A DNA stretch of 12,807 nucleotides from Candidatus Ventricola intestinavium (GCA_018715105.1 DVMG01000138.1:1-12807); one strand, 5' to 3'. Counted from the first letter of the stretch, positions 1 through 10,493 are shown. Program-made: numbers and translations. Notes: generated from the letters alone by a model not told the origin.

Positions 1-635
1 GGGGTTGGGGTGGGCGTATTGGTCAGGATGATGGGCAGAGGGGTAGGCGTTGGCGTGGGCTCTGCCGTGGCGGAAGGTTCCGGTGTGGCGGTGCCTGGAT
101 CACCGGCAAACGCGGAGGAAACATCCGTCGGGGACGGCGTTTGTATATTTGGCGTTGACTGCGCGGTCTCTTCCGGCTGCGCGGCGGGAGCGAACACGAT
201 GGAAGAAGGCGCCGGTGTCTGAAGCGGCTCTCCTTCCGGGGAATCCGAAGGCATTGCCGATGGGGACGACAGATCGGCAGCAGGCATCTGTGCCGTCTGG
301 GGAACAGCGGTTGGAAGCGCGGTATCCGCTTCGCGCCCGCGCATCACAAACCGTACGATGAGCAGCGCGATCATCACGAGAATAAGCAGGGCGATCGCAC
401 CCACAGCGATTTTGGCAGGCGTGGAGGCGAGCAGGTCGCTCAGCCGCTGCAGAAGGGATGACCCCTCCCCCCTGTCAGCATCGTATCCCTCGTCATATCC
501 CTCATCATAATCATCGCCGTCGTGGGCGCTGTAATCGTCATCGTAGTCCGGGTCTTCCATATCCTGGTATGGGCTGCTGCGCGTGGGTCGATCGGGTTGA
601 TTGAAATCATCGTCATAGTCGCGCCGTCTTGCCAT
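1..635 (-). CDS. Single-pass membrane protein, acidic head and Thr/Pro-rich stalk (partial)
   Basis: About 211 codons are visible; the C-terminal part lies beyond the left edge. From the N-terminus: a very acidic, Tyr/Gly-rich head (residues about 6-56, with DEGY repeated twice at 47-54), a short amphipathic stretch (60-72), one hydrophobic segment (about 75-97) ending in R/M/R/G, then a low-complexity region rich in Thr, Pro, Ser and Ala that passes into PTPTP-type repeats at the edge. There is no cleavable signal peptide; the layout suggests the N-terminus inside and the C-terminus outside. Such Thr/Pro stalks in Clostridia often carry an SH3-like, LysM or other wall-binding domain, but none is visible here, so the function is unknown. 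I chose the ATG at 633-635 because AAGGAGG (644-650) lies 8 bases upstream; an in-frame ATG at 639-641 is too close to it. The gene has its own promoter at 689-717. Confidence 0.8.
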   Translation of the reverse strand, partial: MARRRDYDDDFNQPDRPTRSSPYQDMEDPDYDDDYSAHDGDDYDEGYDEGYDADRGEGSSLLQRLSDLLASTPAKIAVGAIALLILVMIALLIVRFVMRGREADTALPTAVPQTAQMPAADLSSPSAMPSDSPEGEPLQTPAPSSIVFAPAAQPEETAQSTPNIQTPSPTDVSSAFAGDPGTATPEPSATAEPTPTPTPLPIILTNTPTPT

Positions 636-688
636 GTCCATCCCCTCCTTCATCGCTGCATGCGCTTTCCGACGCATACGTTTACTCT

Positions 689-717
689 ATTATAAAGTTT
701 CCTTTCCGGCGATGCAA
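689..717 (-). promoter_or_regulatory. Sigma-A promoter of the stalked membrane protein gene
   Basis: On the minus strand, TTGCAT (712-717) and TATAAT (689-694) are separated by exactly 17 bases. Transcription would start near 682, giving a leader of about 46 bases. It lies downstream of the pyruvate oxidoreductase terminator, so the two minus-strand genes appear to be separate units. Confidence 0.75.
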
Positions 718-771
718 CCCTTTTTGCCTTTTCCACCGAATTTTGGCAGGACACACGCTGCAACGGGAGAG

Positions 772-806
772 AAAAAGCCCGTCCCTCTCAGGCGAGAAGG
801 ACGGGC
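772..806 (-). terminator. Rho-independent terminator of the pyruvate:ferredoxin oxidoreductase gene
   Basis: GCCCGTCC (777-784) pairs with GGACGGGC (799-806). An inner TCTC/GAGA stem (786-789 with 794-797) extends the hairpin through one mismatch. On the minus strand it is followed at once by TTTTTC (776-771). It lies about 50 bases after the nifJ stop codon. Confidence 0.9.
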
Positions 807-853
807 AAAACTGGAAACATGTACGGAAAGAGGGATGCGCAGCGAACCGGAAA

Positions 854-4354
<3,501 letters not shown>

Positions 4355-4447
4355 TGGTATAACCTCCCTATGTGAATCAAGGATGAACACCGGTTGAGAA
4401 TGCCCGCGCGCAGGGATCGGCGCAAACGGACACTTCTCGACGTTTCT

Positions 4448-4476
4448 ATTATATCCCTCCGCTAAAATAATGTCAA
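4448..4476 (-). promoter_or_regulatory. Consensus sigma-A promoter of nifJ
   Basis: On the minus strand, TTGACA (4471-4476) and TATAAT (4448-4453) are separated by 17 bases, a perfect match to the housekeeping consensus. Transcription would start near 4441, leaving a leader of about 87 bases. This suggests strong expression, as expected for the central pyruvate enzyme of a fermenter. Confidence 0.92.
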
Positions 4477-4590
4477 CGGCGGCTGGGAAATTCCCGAAAA
4501 GATTATGCATATTTTGGCGCATCTGACGGTTCCGGACAGGCTGTGCGCCGCACAAAAAACGCAGGCCGCGGCCCTGCAATCGCGCGCGGC
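4477..4590. promoter_or_regulatory. Region between divergent nifJ and permease promoters, with three short dyads
   Basis: The whole gene-free stretch is 4355-4682. Between the two -35 boxes lie three inverted repeats. GGGAA-A-TTCCC (4485-4495) starts 8 bases upstream of the nifJ -35 box. TGTGCG-C-CGCACA (4542-4554) is a perfect 6-1-6 dyad. GCAGG/CCTGC (4561-4565 with 4573-4577) has a GC-rich centre and ends 13 bases before the permease -35 box. They are placed where operators could act on one or both promoters. None matches a regulator consensus I can name, so the regulatory role is only inferred. Confidence 0.35.
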
Positions 4591-4619
4591 TTGACAAAAG
4601 GGCGCGGGCTTTGTACAAT
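4591..4619 (+). promoter_or_regulatory. Sigma-A promoter of the permease-glucosyltransferase-acetyltransferase operon
   Basis: TTGACA (4591-4596) and TACAAT (4614-4619) are separated by 17 bases. Transcription would start near 4626, about 57 bases before the first start codon. It diverges from the nifJ promoter, the two -35 boxes being 114 bases apart. No further clear promoter or terminator is seen before 9158. Confidence 0.88.
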
Positions 4620-4682
4620 AAGTGGGATTTTTGAGGAACCGTGCGGCTTTTCTTGATGATGTACGGGGGAAAGGAGCCATTT

Positions 4683-5456
4683 ATGGAGCTTACGCCGCTG
4701 CACTTTCTGATCGTCTGCCCGCTGGTAGGCGTTGCGGGCTTTGTCGATTCCATTGCGGGCGGCGGAGGGCTGATTTCTCTGCCGGCCTATCTGATCAGCG
4801 GGCTGCCGGTGCATACATGCATTGCCACCAACAAGCTCTCCTCTTCCATGGGAACCACCGTCGCCACGGTGAAATATGCGCGTTCCGGCTATATTGACTG
4901 GCATCTGGGCTTTTTCTGCGCGGTGGCCTCCCTGGCGGGCGCGGCGCTTGGCGCAAACCTTGCCCTGGCCATCAGCGATGCGCTTTTCCGCGTCATCATG
5001 CTCATCGTGCTGCCGCTGACGGCGATGTATGTGCTGAGAAAAAAGGACCTCTTTTCCCAGGCGGAATCCGAAGACCTGCCGTTTGCGCGCACGGCGGCCG
5101 TGTCCTCCGTCATCGCCTTTGCGCTGGGGATGTACGACGGTTTTTACGGCCCGGGAACGGGCACGTTCCTCATCCTGCTGCTCACGCGCTTTGCCCATAT
5201 GGAGCTGCACAGGGCCAACGGCATCACCAAGGTGATCAACCTGGCCAGCAATCTTTCCTCGCTGTGCGTCTACCTGATGAGCGGGCAGGTGCTCATGCTG
5301 CTCGGGCTGAGCGCGGGCGTGTTCAGTGTGCTGGGCAACTATATGGGGTCTCGGTGCTTCACGCAGAAGGGGGCGGCTGTCGCACGGCCCATTATCCTGC
5401 TCGTGCTGGCGGTGTTCTTCGTGCGCACGGTGCTGGAGATGGCGGGCATTGTGTGA
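4683..5456 (+). CDS. TauE/SafE-family (TSUP) membrane permease, YfcA-like
   Basis: A complete 257-residue protein, the usual length for this family. It shows the family's internal duplication: DSIAGGGGLISLP at 22-34 in the first half and GMYDGFYGPGTGTF at 149-162 in the second, each within hydrophobic segments. About eight membrane spans can be drawn (roughly 6-26, 28-45, 75-97, 100-117, 137-158, 184-201, 203-221, 233-250). Characterised members export or import sulfite, sulfoacetate, thiosulfate or other small organic anions; the substrate here cannot be read from sequence. The ATG at 4683 has AAGGAG (4671-4676) 6 bases upstream; an in-frame ATG 14 codons earlier lacks such a site. It is first in the operon, 55 bases before the glucosyltransferase pair. 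The closeness to nifJ (divergent) might hint at export of a fermentation-linked anion, but that is speculation. Confidence 0.9.
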   Translation: MELTPLHFLIVCPLVGVAGFVDSIAGGGGLISLPAYLISGLPVHTCIATNKLSSSMGTTVATVKYARSGYIDWHLGFFCAVASLAGAALGANLALAISDALFRVIMLIVLPLTAMYVLRKKDLFSQAESEDLPFARTAAVSSVIAFALGMYDGFYGPGTGTFLILLLTRFAHMELHRANGITKVINLASNLSSLCVYLMSGQVLMLLGLSAGVFSVLGNYMGSRCFTQKGAAVARPIILLVLAVFFVRTVLEMAGIV

Positions 5457-5511
5457 GGGAGGATTCCCCGGCGGCGCAGCCTGAGCGAACCGATGCGAAA
5501 GAGAGCGGATC

Positions 5512-7047
5512 ATGATGAGGGAAACCGGCCGCCGCATGCGCCTGTGCGCGCTTTATACGGCCTGCTTTACGCTGCTTGCCCATGGCTACCGGTATCTGTC
5601 CATGGGCTTTTCCGGTGACGCTGCGCTCATCTCCCAGGTCGGGGAAGAGGCCTATCAGGTGTCGCTTGGCCGTTTTTTGCAGCCGGTTTACTGGCAGGTG
5701 CGGGGCTCGATCACCGCGCCGCTGGTCATCGGGCTGTTTGCCACGGCGTTTTTGATCGTGACTGCCGTGATTCTTACGCGGCTTCTGGGCTTTACGCGGC
5801 GCCGGGAGATCGCCCTGACATGCGGCCTGATCGCAGCGAGCGAAACGTTTGCCGTTTCCAACGCCACATACCTGCCCTGGACGGATGTCTATGCGCTGGC
5901 GCTGATGCTTGCCATGCTGGGTGTGTATGTGTTTTTCCGCTTGAAAAGGGGATGGCTGCTCAGCAGCGTGCTTTACTGCCTGTCGCTGGGCGCCTATCAG
6001 AGCTATCTCGCCGTTGCGGCTTCGCTGCTGATCCTTCTGTTTCTCGCAAGGCTGCTTGACGGAGAAAGAACATCCCGCGTCTGGCGCGACGGCATGCTCT
6101 CCTGCCTCAGCCTGCTGCTGGGCCTCTTGCTCTATGCGCTTGTGCTGAAGGCGGTGCTTGCCGTGCTTGGCATAGAGGCTTCCCGGAATTATAACGGTGT
6201 GGGCCGCGTGGGAGCGATTGCGCTGGATGCCCTGCCCGGCCTGCTCAGCGAAACCTACCTGACGCCGCTGCGCTATCTGTTTGATCCTGCAGGCGAGGCC
6301 GTCATTCCCTGGCATGTGCGGCTGATTCCCGCCTGGCTCAACCAGATTCTGCTCGCCTGTGCGGCGGTGCTGCTGGCCGCGCGCATGCGGCGGATGCGGC
6401 CGGGCGCGGTGCTGACAGCCCTGCTGCTTTTGCTTCTCCTGCCCTTTGGCATGAACTTTGTGGAGCTCATCGCGCAGGGAATCGTCAACGGGCTGATGAT
6501 CTATGCCTATGGATTTTTCTACATCCTCTGCCTGCTGCTGGCCGCGCGGAGCGGGAGAAAAGAGGGCGCCGCTGCGGGACGCGCAACGTCCGCGGCTTGC
6601 GCCGTTACGGCGCTGCTGCTCTGCGCTGTGCTGGGAATCAACACGGTCTCTTCCAATCAGATGTCCTTCAAGCGGGATCTGGAGTTTTCCTCCACGCTGT
6701 CTGCCGTCACCAGGATCCTGGATCGGGCGGAACAGACGGAGGGCTATGTTCCGGGGGAGACGCCGGTGGTCATCCTGGGCATGCTGCCCTCCTCCGCGCT
6801 GTCCATGGAAAGACCCGGTTTTGAAAGCATCGCCAGGCATCAGGGCATGCGTTACACATATGCGGCGTCCTATGAGAGCGCCACATACTGGTATCTTCAG
6901 ATGGTGCTGGGCGTGCCCATCCGTCTGGTCAGCCACGAGGAGCGCATTGCGCTCAGCAGCAGCGAGCAGGCCGCCGGCATGCCGGCCTTTCCGCAGGAAG
7001 GCTGCTGCCGCATGACCGACGGCCGCCTGTATATCCGAATCAACTGA
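5512..7047 (+). CDS. GtrII-like membrane glucosyltransferase, copy 1
   Basis: A 511-residue polytopic membrane protein resembling the glucosyl transferase GtrII family (Pfam Glucos_trans_II), which in Shigella adds glucose from an undecaprenyl carrier to O-antigen on the outer face of the membrane. Visible landmarks are an N-terminal span, an acidic first outer loop (FSGD with D36, then E45/E46), the GRFLQP stretch (53-58), LPWTD (121-125), a Tyr-Gln pair (Y162/Q163) in a span, many Leu-rich helices to about 380, and a soluble tail of about 130 residues ending with MPAFPQEGCCR (490-500) and a short beta-like strand. An adjacent second gene is a clear paralog. Two ATG codons are possible (5512 and 5515), preceded only by a weak GAGAG-like site. 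No GtrA flippase or GtrB partner is present here. It probably glycosylates a surface or lipid-linked glycan; acceptor and sugar are unknown. Confidence 0.75.
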   Translation: MMRETGRRMRLCALYTACFTLLAHGYRYLSMGFSGDAALISQVGEEAYQVSLGRFLQPVYWQVRGSITAPLVIGLFATAFLIVTAVILTRLLGFTRRREIALTCGLIAASETFAVSNATYLPWTDVYALALMLAMLGVYVFFRLKRGWLLSSVLYCLSLGAYQSYLAVAASLLILLFLARLLDGERTSRVWRDGMLSCLSLLLGLLLYALVLKAVLAVLGIEASRNYNGVGRVGAIALDALPGLLSETYLTPLRYLFDPAGEAVIPWHVRLIPAWLNQILLACAAVLLAARMRRMRPGAVLTALLLLLLLPFGMNFVELIAQGIVNGLMIYAYGFFYILCLLLAARSGRKEGAAAGRATSAACAVTALLLCAVLGINTVSSNQMSFKRDLEFSSTLSAVTRILDRAEQTEGYVPGETPVVILGMLPSSALSMERPGFESIARHQGMRYTYAASYESATYWYLQMVLGVPIRLVSHEERIALSSSEQAAGMPAFPQEGCCRMTDGRLYIRIN

Positions 7048-7076
7048 CGCGCCTTGTTATTGAGGGGGAACCTGCC

Positions 7077-8573
7077 GTGAACGGGGAAAAGATTTCGCTC
7101 AACCGGGCGGCGCTCGCACAGGCGGCCGCGTTTACGCTGCTGTTTGTGTTTGCCGCACACGCCTTCTGCTTTTTCAATCTCACGCTTTCCTCGCAGTCTG
7201 TGATGATCAACGCGGGGCAGGGAATCAGCGGCCAGATTGCGGGAGGACGGTATCTGCAGGCGATTTACTGGCGCCTGCGCGGCGAACTGTCCGCTCCGCT
7301 GCTGGTGGGGCTGCTCAGCGCGCTGTATCTTGCACTGGGGACGGTGCTTGCCGCGTGGCTGCTTCGCCTTGAAAAACCGGCGGCTCTCTTTGCGCTGTGC
7401 GGGGCCATGACGGTCAATGCGGCGGTTCTTTCCGTGTTTGCGGGTTCGCTGCATACGGCGGATGCGGGCCTTCTGTCCATGCTGCTGGGCATGGCTGCTG
7501 CTGCATGCTGCCTGAGGGTTCGCTTGGGAATTTTTCCGGGCGCGGTGTTCTTTGCGGCGGCGGCCGGTCTTGGGGAGACGGGGCCGGCCTGCGGCGTGGC
7601 GCTTGCGGCTGTCGCGCTTGCGCGGGATCTGATCACAGGGGAAAGCGGCCGGCGGATCGGCCTGCGGGCGGCGCAACTGCTGGGCGCGCTGGCCGCAGGG
7701 GCGGCGCTCTATGACGCCGGTTACCGCGTGATGCTCGCGCGCTATGGCATGGGGCAGGAGGCCGCGCTCCAGAGCATGGCGGGCGGCGGGCTGGCGGGAG
7801 CATGGCTTTATCCGATTCGATATCTGTTTGAGCCGTTGACCGCTTATCCGCATCTGAATGTGCTTTTGCGCGTGCTGCTGATGGCGCTGGGGCTGCTGGC
7901 GCTTTTGAAAATCATGCGCCGGATGACACCCGCGCGGGGGATGATTCTGCTTGCCATCGTGCTGGTGATGCCGTTTTTGACCAATCTGCCCGTGTATGCG
8001 CGATCCGGCATCGGGCAGACGAGCCTTGCGTTCTGCTTCCTGGATGTGTTTTTGATCGCGCTGCTGGACGCCTGCCCGCAGGAGGGCCCCGGCCCGCGGA
8101 TTGCGCATCGCATGGCTGCCGGTGCGTTTGGCGTGCTGTTTCTGGGCGGCGTCATCTTCTCGAACCAGGTGTATTTAAAAAAGAATCTGGAGTTTCAATC
8201 CACCCTTTCGGTGATGACGCGCGTGCTTGACCGCGCCGAACAGGCGGAAGGCTATCGGCCGGGTGAAACGCCTGTGGCCATTGTCGGCACGCTGGAGGAT
8301 TCCGGCCTGTCTGTGCCGCATAAGGGCTTTGAGCACCTGGCTGTGCTCGATGCCGCGCAGGGCAATTACGCCGTCGCCTCGGAGGAGGACGTCACCTGGT
8401 ATATGTGGGACGTGCTGGGCTATCCGTGTAACCTGGTCAGCAGCTTTGAACTCTCTGAGCTGGAGGAAAGGGAAGAAGTCAAAAGCATGCCTGCCTATCC
8501 GGCGGAGGGATGCTGCCAATGGGTGGAAGACACGCTTGTAATCAAATTGTCACAAGGAGGGGACGGCCGATGA
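7077..8573 (+). CDS. GtrII-like membrane protein, copy 2 (divergent paralog)
   Basis: A 498-residue polytopic protein that aligns with the preceding gene without gaps over its first 165 residues (constant offset of 4). Shared parts include GGRYLQAIYWRLRG (56-69), IRYLFEP (247-253), the STLSVMTRVLDRAEQAEGY stretch (375-393), GETPVAIVG (396-404) and MPAYPAEGCC (471-480). It therefore arose by tandem duplication. Residues that look functional in copy 1 are altered: D36 is Q40, E45/E46 are G49/I50, and Y162/Q163 are G166/E167, while D125 is kept as D129. It may have changed specificity, lost activity, or act as a partner subunit. The start is GTG at 7077, with GAGGGGG (7062-7068) 8 bases upstream, 29 bases after the previous stop. 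The stop TGA overlaps the next start as ATGA, which suggests translational coupling to the acetyltransferase. Confidence 0.72.
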   Translation: MNGEKISLNRAALAQAAAFTLLFVFAAHAFCFFNLTLSSQSVMINAGQGISGQIAGGRYLQAIYWRLRGELSAPLLVGLLSALYLALGTVLAAWLLRLEKPAALFALCGAMTVNAAVLSVFAGSLHTADAGLLSMLLGMAAAACCLRVRLGIFPGAVFFAAAAGLGETGPACGVALAAVALARDLITGESGRRIGLRAAQLLGALAAGAALYDAGYRVMLARYGMGQEAALQSMAGGGLAGAWLYPIRYLFEPLTAYPHLNVLLRVLLMALGLLALLKIMRRMTPARGMILLAIVLVMPFLTNLPVYARSGIGQTSLAFCFLDVFLIALLDACPQEGPGPRIAHRMAAGAFGVLFLGGVIFSNQVYLKKNLEFQSTLSVMTRVLDRAEQAEGYRPGETPVAIVGTLEDSGLSVPHKGFEHLAVLDAAQGNYAVASEEDVTWYMWDVLGYPCNLVSSFELSELEEREEVKSMPAYPAEGCCQWVEDTLVIKLSQGGDGR

Positions 8574-9166
8574 ATCAGGAAGAGGAGAGCAATGTGCGGC
8601 TATGCCGGTGCCGGGATGCGCAAAACCCTCTGTTTCTCCGGGCCATGGATCTATATCGGCAGAGCTTTCCCGAACATGAGCAGCGTCTGTGGCCGGATCA
8701 GCTCAGCGCCATGGAGGACGAGGCGTATCACGCGCTGCTGGCGCGGAGGGAGGGGGAGCTGGCCGGGCTGGCATTCTGCTGGGATTTTGACGCTTACCTC
8801 TATGTGGAACATCTGTGCGTTGTCCCGCGGCTGCGCGGGCAGGGGATCGGGCAGCGGATTCTTGCGCTGCTGGCATGCGCAGGCAAGCCTGTGGTGCTTG
8901 AAATTGATCCGCCGGAAGAGGAAATTTCCATTCGGCGCAGGCATTTTTATGAACGATGCGGCTATGTGGCCAATTCCTTTGCACATGTGCATCCGCCATA
9001 CCGCCCGGGCTTCACGGGGCACCGGCTGGTGGTGATGAGTTCGCCGCGGGTGCTTTCTCAGGAAGAGAGGGAGCGGTTTGCCCGTGATCTGCGCCTGCGC
9101 GTGATGCGTTATGCCTCCCCACCGGCCGCTGAAAAGCCGGAATCCGGTTTGAAAAAAGGATGCTGA
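8570..9166 (+). CDS. GNAT-family N-acetyltransferase
   Basis: A 198-residue protein with the acetyl-CoA binding motif of the GNAT superfamily: beta strand LYVEHLCVVP (77-86) followed by RLRGQGIGQRIL (R89, G92 and G94 fit R-x-x-G-x-G) and its helix. A later strand VVLEIDPPEEE (108-118) and FYERCGY (126-132) are typical of motif B. HPPY (141-144) in the C-terminal part recurs in a clostridial GNAT subgroup, as I recall it. It transfers acetyl from acetyl-CoA to an amine; the substrate is unknown. The ATG at 8570 overlaps the preceding stop by four bases and has AAGGAGG (8554-8560) 9 bases upstream, so I prefer it to an in-frame ATG at 8510 inside the previous gene. It is last in the operon, and its TGA stop lies in the left arm of the terminator. 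It could acetylate the product of the neighbouring membrane enzymes, but this is only suggested by position. Confidence 0.88.
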   Translation: MNQEEESNVRLCRCRDAQNPLFLRAMDLYRQSFPEHEQRLWPDQLSAMEDEAYHALLARREGELAGLAFCWDFDAYLYVEHLCVVPRLRGQGIGQRILALLACAGKPVVLEIDPPEEEISIRRRHFYERCGYVANSFAHVHPPYRPGFTGHRLVVMSSPRVLSQEERERFARDLRLRVMRYASPPAAEKPESGLKKGC

Positions 9167-9194
9167 CGGAGCAACCGCCTCAGCATCCTTTTTT
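9158..9194 (+). terminator. Operon terminator, apparently bidirectional
   Basis: GGATGCTGA (9158-9166) pairs with TCAGCATCC (9180-9188), followed by TTTTTTCTT. Six A residues precede the left arm (9152-9157), so the same hairpin also has a T-run on the minus strand and can end transcription arriving from murG. The left arm contains the last codons and stop of the acetyltransferase gene. Confidence 0.92.
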
Positions 9195-9398
9195 CTTAAC
9201 GTCATCCTTTTTTCTAACTTGCCGGCATAAAGCTCTTCTCTATAGAGCAGAGCGCAGTTTGGGGCATAAAGTCCGTATTCTTTCAAAAAGAACTCTTTTT
9301 TATCCTCATCGAATGTATCCTCATCGAATCCGAATGGGATGCGTTTCCCTCCCGGGAGAAGGCGGGCTTTTGCCCACAGACGTCCGCGCTTTTGGATT
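9195..9398. other. Short AT-richer stretch between the shared terminator and murG; possible gene remnant
   Basis: This stretch is less GC-rich than its flanks. It contains a copy of the terminator's CATCCTTTTTTCT tail (9184-9196 and again 9203-9215) and a 15-base tandem repeat (9301-9329). On the minus strand, after the murG stop, one frame stays open and reads like a real hydrophilic protein segment (for example FDEDTFDEDKKEFFLKEYG, then LYREELYAGKLEKR), but there is no ATG, GTG or TTG with a ribosome site in that frame and no stop before the terminator. It may be a decayed gene end, or simply the murG 3' untranslated region. I do not recognise a family. Confidence 0.4.
9301..9329. repeat. 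Two-copy tandem repeat, period 15
   Basis: TATCCTCATCGAAT occurs at 9301-9314 and again at 9316-9329 with one base between. Read on the minus strand it encodes FDED twice in the open frame described for this stretch. Because the period is a multiple of three, it keeps a reading frame, which fits a former coding origin but does not prove it. Confidence 0.8.
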
Positions 9399-10460
9399 TT
9401 ATTTTTTGCGGTATTTCTCAATCTGATCAAGCACGAGCCGGGTTCCGTCTGCGTCGGGCAGAGCGCGCAGGCGCTGGACAAGCAGCGCGCGGTCTTCCCA
9501 AAGCGCGTCGATCGCAGGCGGGAGGGACTGAGCCGACAGATCGCTTTGAACCATCACATGCGCCAGACCGCGCGCCTTGAGCGAATTGGCGTTGAGCAGC
9601 TGATCCCCGCGGCCGCTGTGATAAGGGATGAGCAGCATGGGTTTGCACAGCGCCATCAGTTCAGACAGCGAGTTCGACCCCGCGCGCGAGAGCACAAGAT
9701 CCGCGCAGGCAAAGGCATCCGGCAGACCGTCGGAAAGGTATTCAAACTGGCGGTATCCGACCCTTCCCTCCAGCTCGGGAACAAGATTGCCCCTGCCGCA
9801 TACATGGAGCACATCGAATTTCTGCGTGAGCGCGGGAAGGGCCTCGCGCAGCACGGCATTGACCGACTGGGCGCCCAGAGAGCCGCCGATCATCATCAGC
9901 ACGGGCTTGCGGCCATCGAATCCACACAGCTGCAGGCCGCGTTCGCGCGTGCCGGAGAAAATCTGCGCGCGCAGGGGCGTGCCGGTCTGCACGCCTTTTT
10001 CCCCCAGCAGGTTGGCGCATTCCGGAAAGGTGGTGCAAACGGCCTTGGCGAACGGCTTGCACAGCTTGTTGGCCAGGCCGGGGGTGATGTCGCTCTCATG
10101 CATGACGACGGGCACGCCGCATAGGGCGCTGCCCAGCACCACGGGCACGCTGACAAAACCGCCCTTGGAAAAGACGATATGGGGTTTCAGCCTGCGGATG
10201 AGGACGACGGACTGCACCGCGCCGGCAAGCACGCGAAAGGGGTCGGTGAAGTTTTTAAGATCAAAGTACCGGCGCAGCTTGCCCGAAGAGACAGCGTGAT
10301 ACGCAACGCCCTGCATCGGCTCGATCAAAGAGCGCTCGATGCCGGACTTGGTGCCAATGTAGTGGATGTCCCAGCCCTCGCGCAGCAGGTGCGGGATCAG
10401 CGCCTGGTTGGGAGAGACGTGGCCGGCCGTGCCGCCCCCGGTCAAGACAATGCGCTTCAA
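9399..10460 (-). CDS. murG: UDP-GlcNAc:undecaprenyl-PP-MurNAc-pentapeptide GlcNAc transferase
   Basis: A complete 353-residue MurG, normal for the family. It adds GlcNAc from UDP-GlcNAc to lipid I to make lipid II at the inner face of the cytoplasmic membrane, the last cytoplasmic step of peptidoglycan precursor synthesis. Motifs: GGGTAGHVSP (8-17, with the conserved His14), SKGGFVSVP (98-106), HESDITPGLANK (121-132, the Firmicutes form), GGSLGAQS (192-199), SRAGSNSLSE (258-267, where E267 should hold the UDP ribose) and DQLLNA (286-291). The start is TTG (10458-10460), chosen because GAGGAGG (10469-10475) stands 8 bases upstream and MKRIVLTGGG is the expected N-terminus; there is no nearby ATG in frame. 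It stands alone, with no mur, fts or divIB neighbours, so it lies outside a classical dcw cluster. The rare start codon may temper expression from the strong promoter. Confidence 0.96.
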   Translation of the reverse strand: MKRIVLTGGGTAGHVSPNQALIPHLLREGWDIHYIGTKSGIERSLIEPMQGVAYHAVSSGKLRRYFDLKNFTDPFRVLAGAVQSVVLIRRLKPHIVFSKGGFVSVPVVLGSALCGVPVVMHESDITPGLANKLCKPFAKAVCTTFPECANLLGEKGVQTGTPLRAQIFSGTRERGLQLCGFDGRKPVLMMIGGSLGAQSVNAVLREALPALTQKFDVLHVCGRGNLVPELEGRVGYRQFEYLSDGLPDAFACADLVLSRAGSNSLSELMALCKPMLLIPYHSGRGDQLLNANSLKARGLAHVMVQSDLSAQSLPPAIDALWEDRALLVQRLRALPDADGTRLVLDQIEKYRKK

Positions 10461-10493
10461 GAAAAAGACCTCCTCGCACGTCGATTCTTCCTC

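Noticed and set aside
1..60. GT-rich repetitive edge as a possible CRISPR or microsatellite
   Set aside because: It is simply the codons of a Thr/Pro-rich protein stalk on the minus strand. No spaced identical repeats are present anywhere in the window.
4355..4753. N-terminal extension of nifJ by 133 codons
   Set aside because: The extension crosses a perfect minus-strand promoter (4448-4476), has no ribosome site, and is not found in the family. The ATG at 4354 has GGGAGG at ideal spacing.
5392..8108. Two overlapping long minus-strand frames opposite the GtrII pair
   Set aside because: Their products are rich in Gln, Arg and His, without hydrophobic or catalytic patterns, and lack ribosome sites. 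They are complements of Leu/Ala-rich membrane-protein codons.
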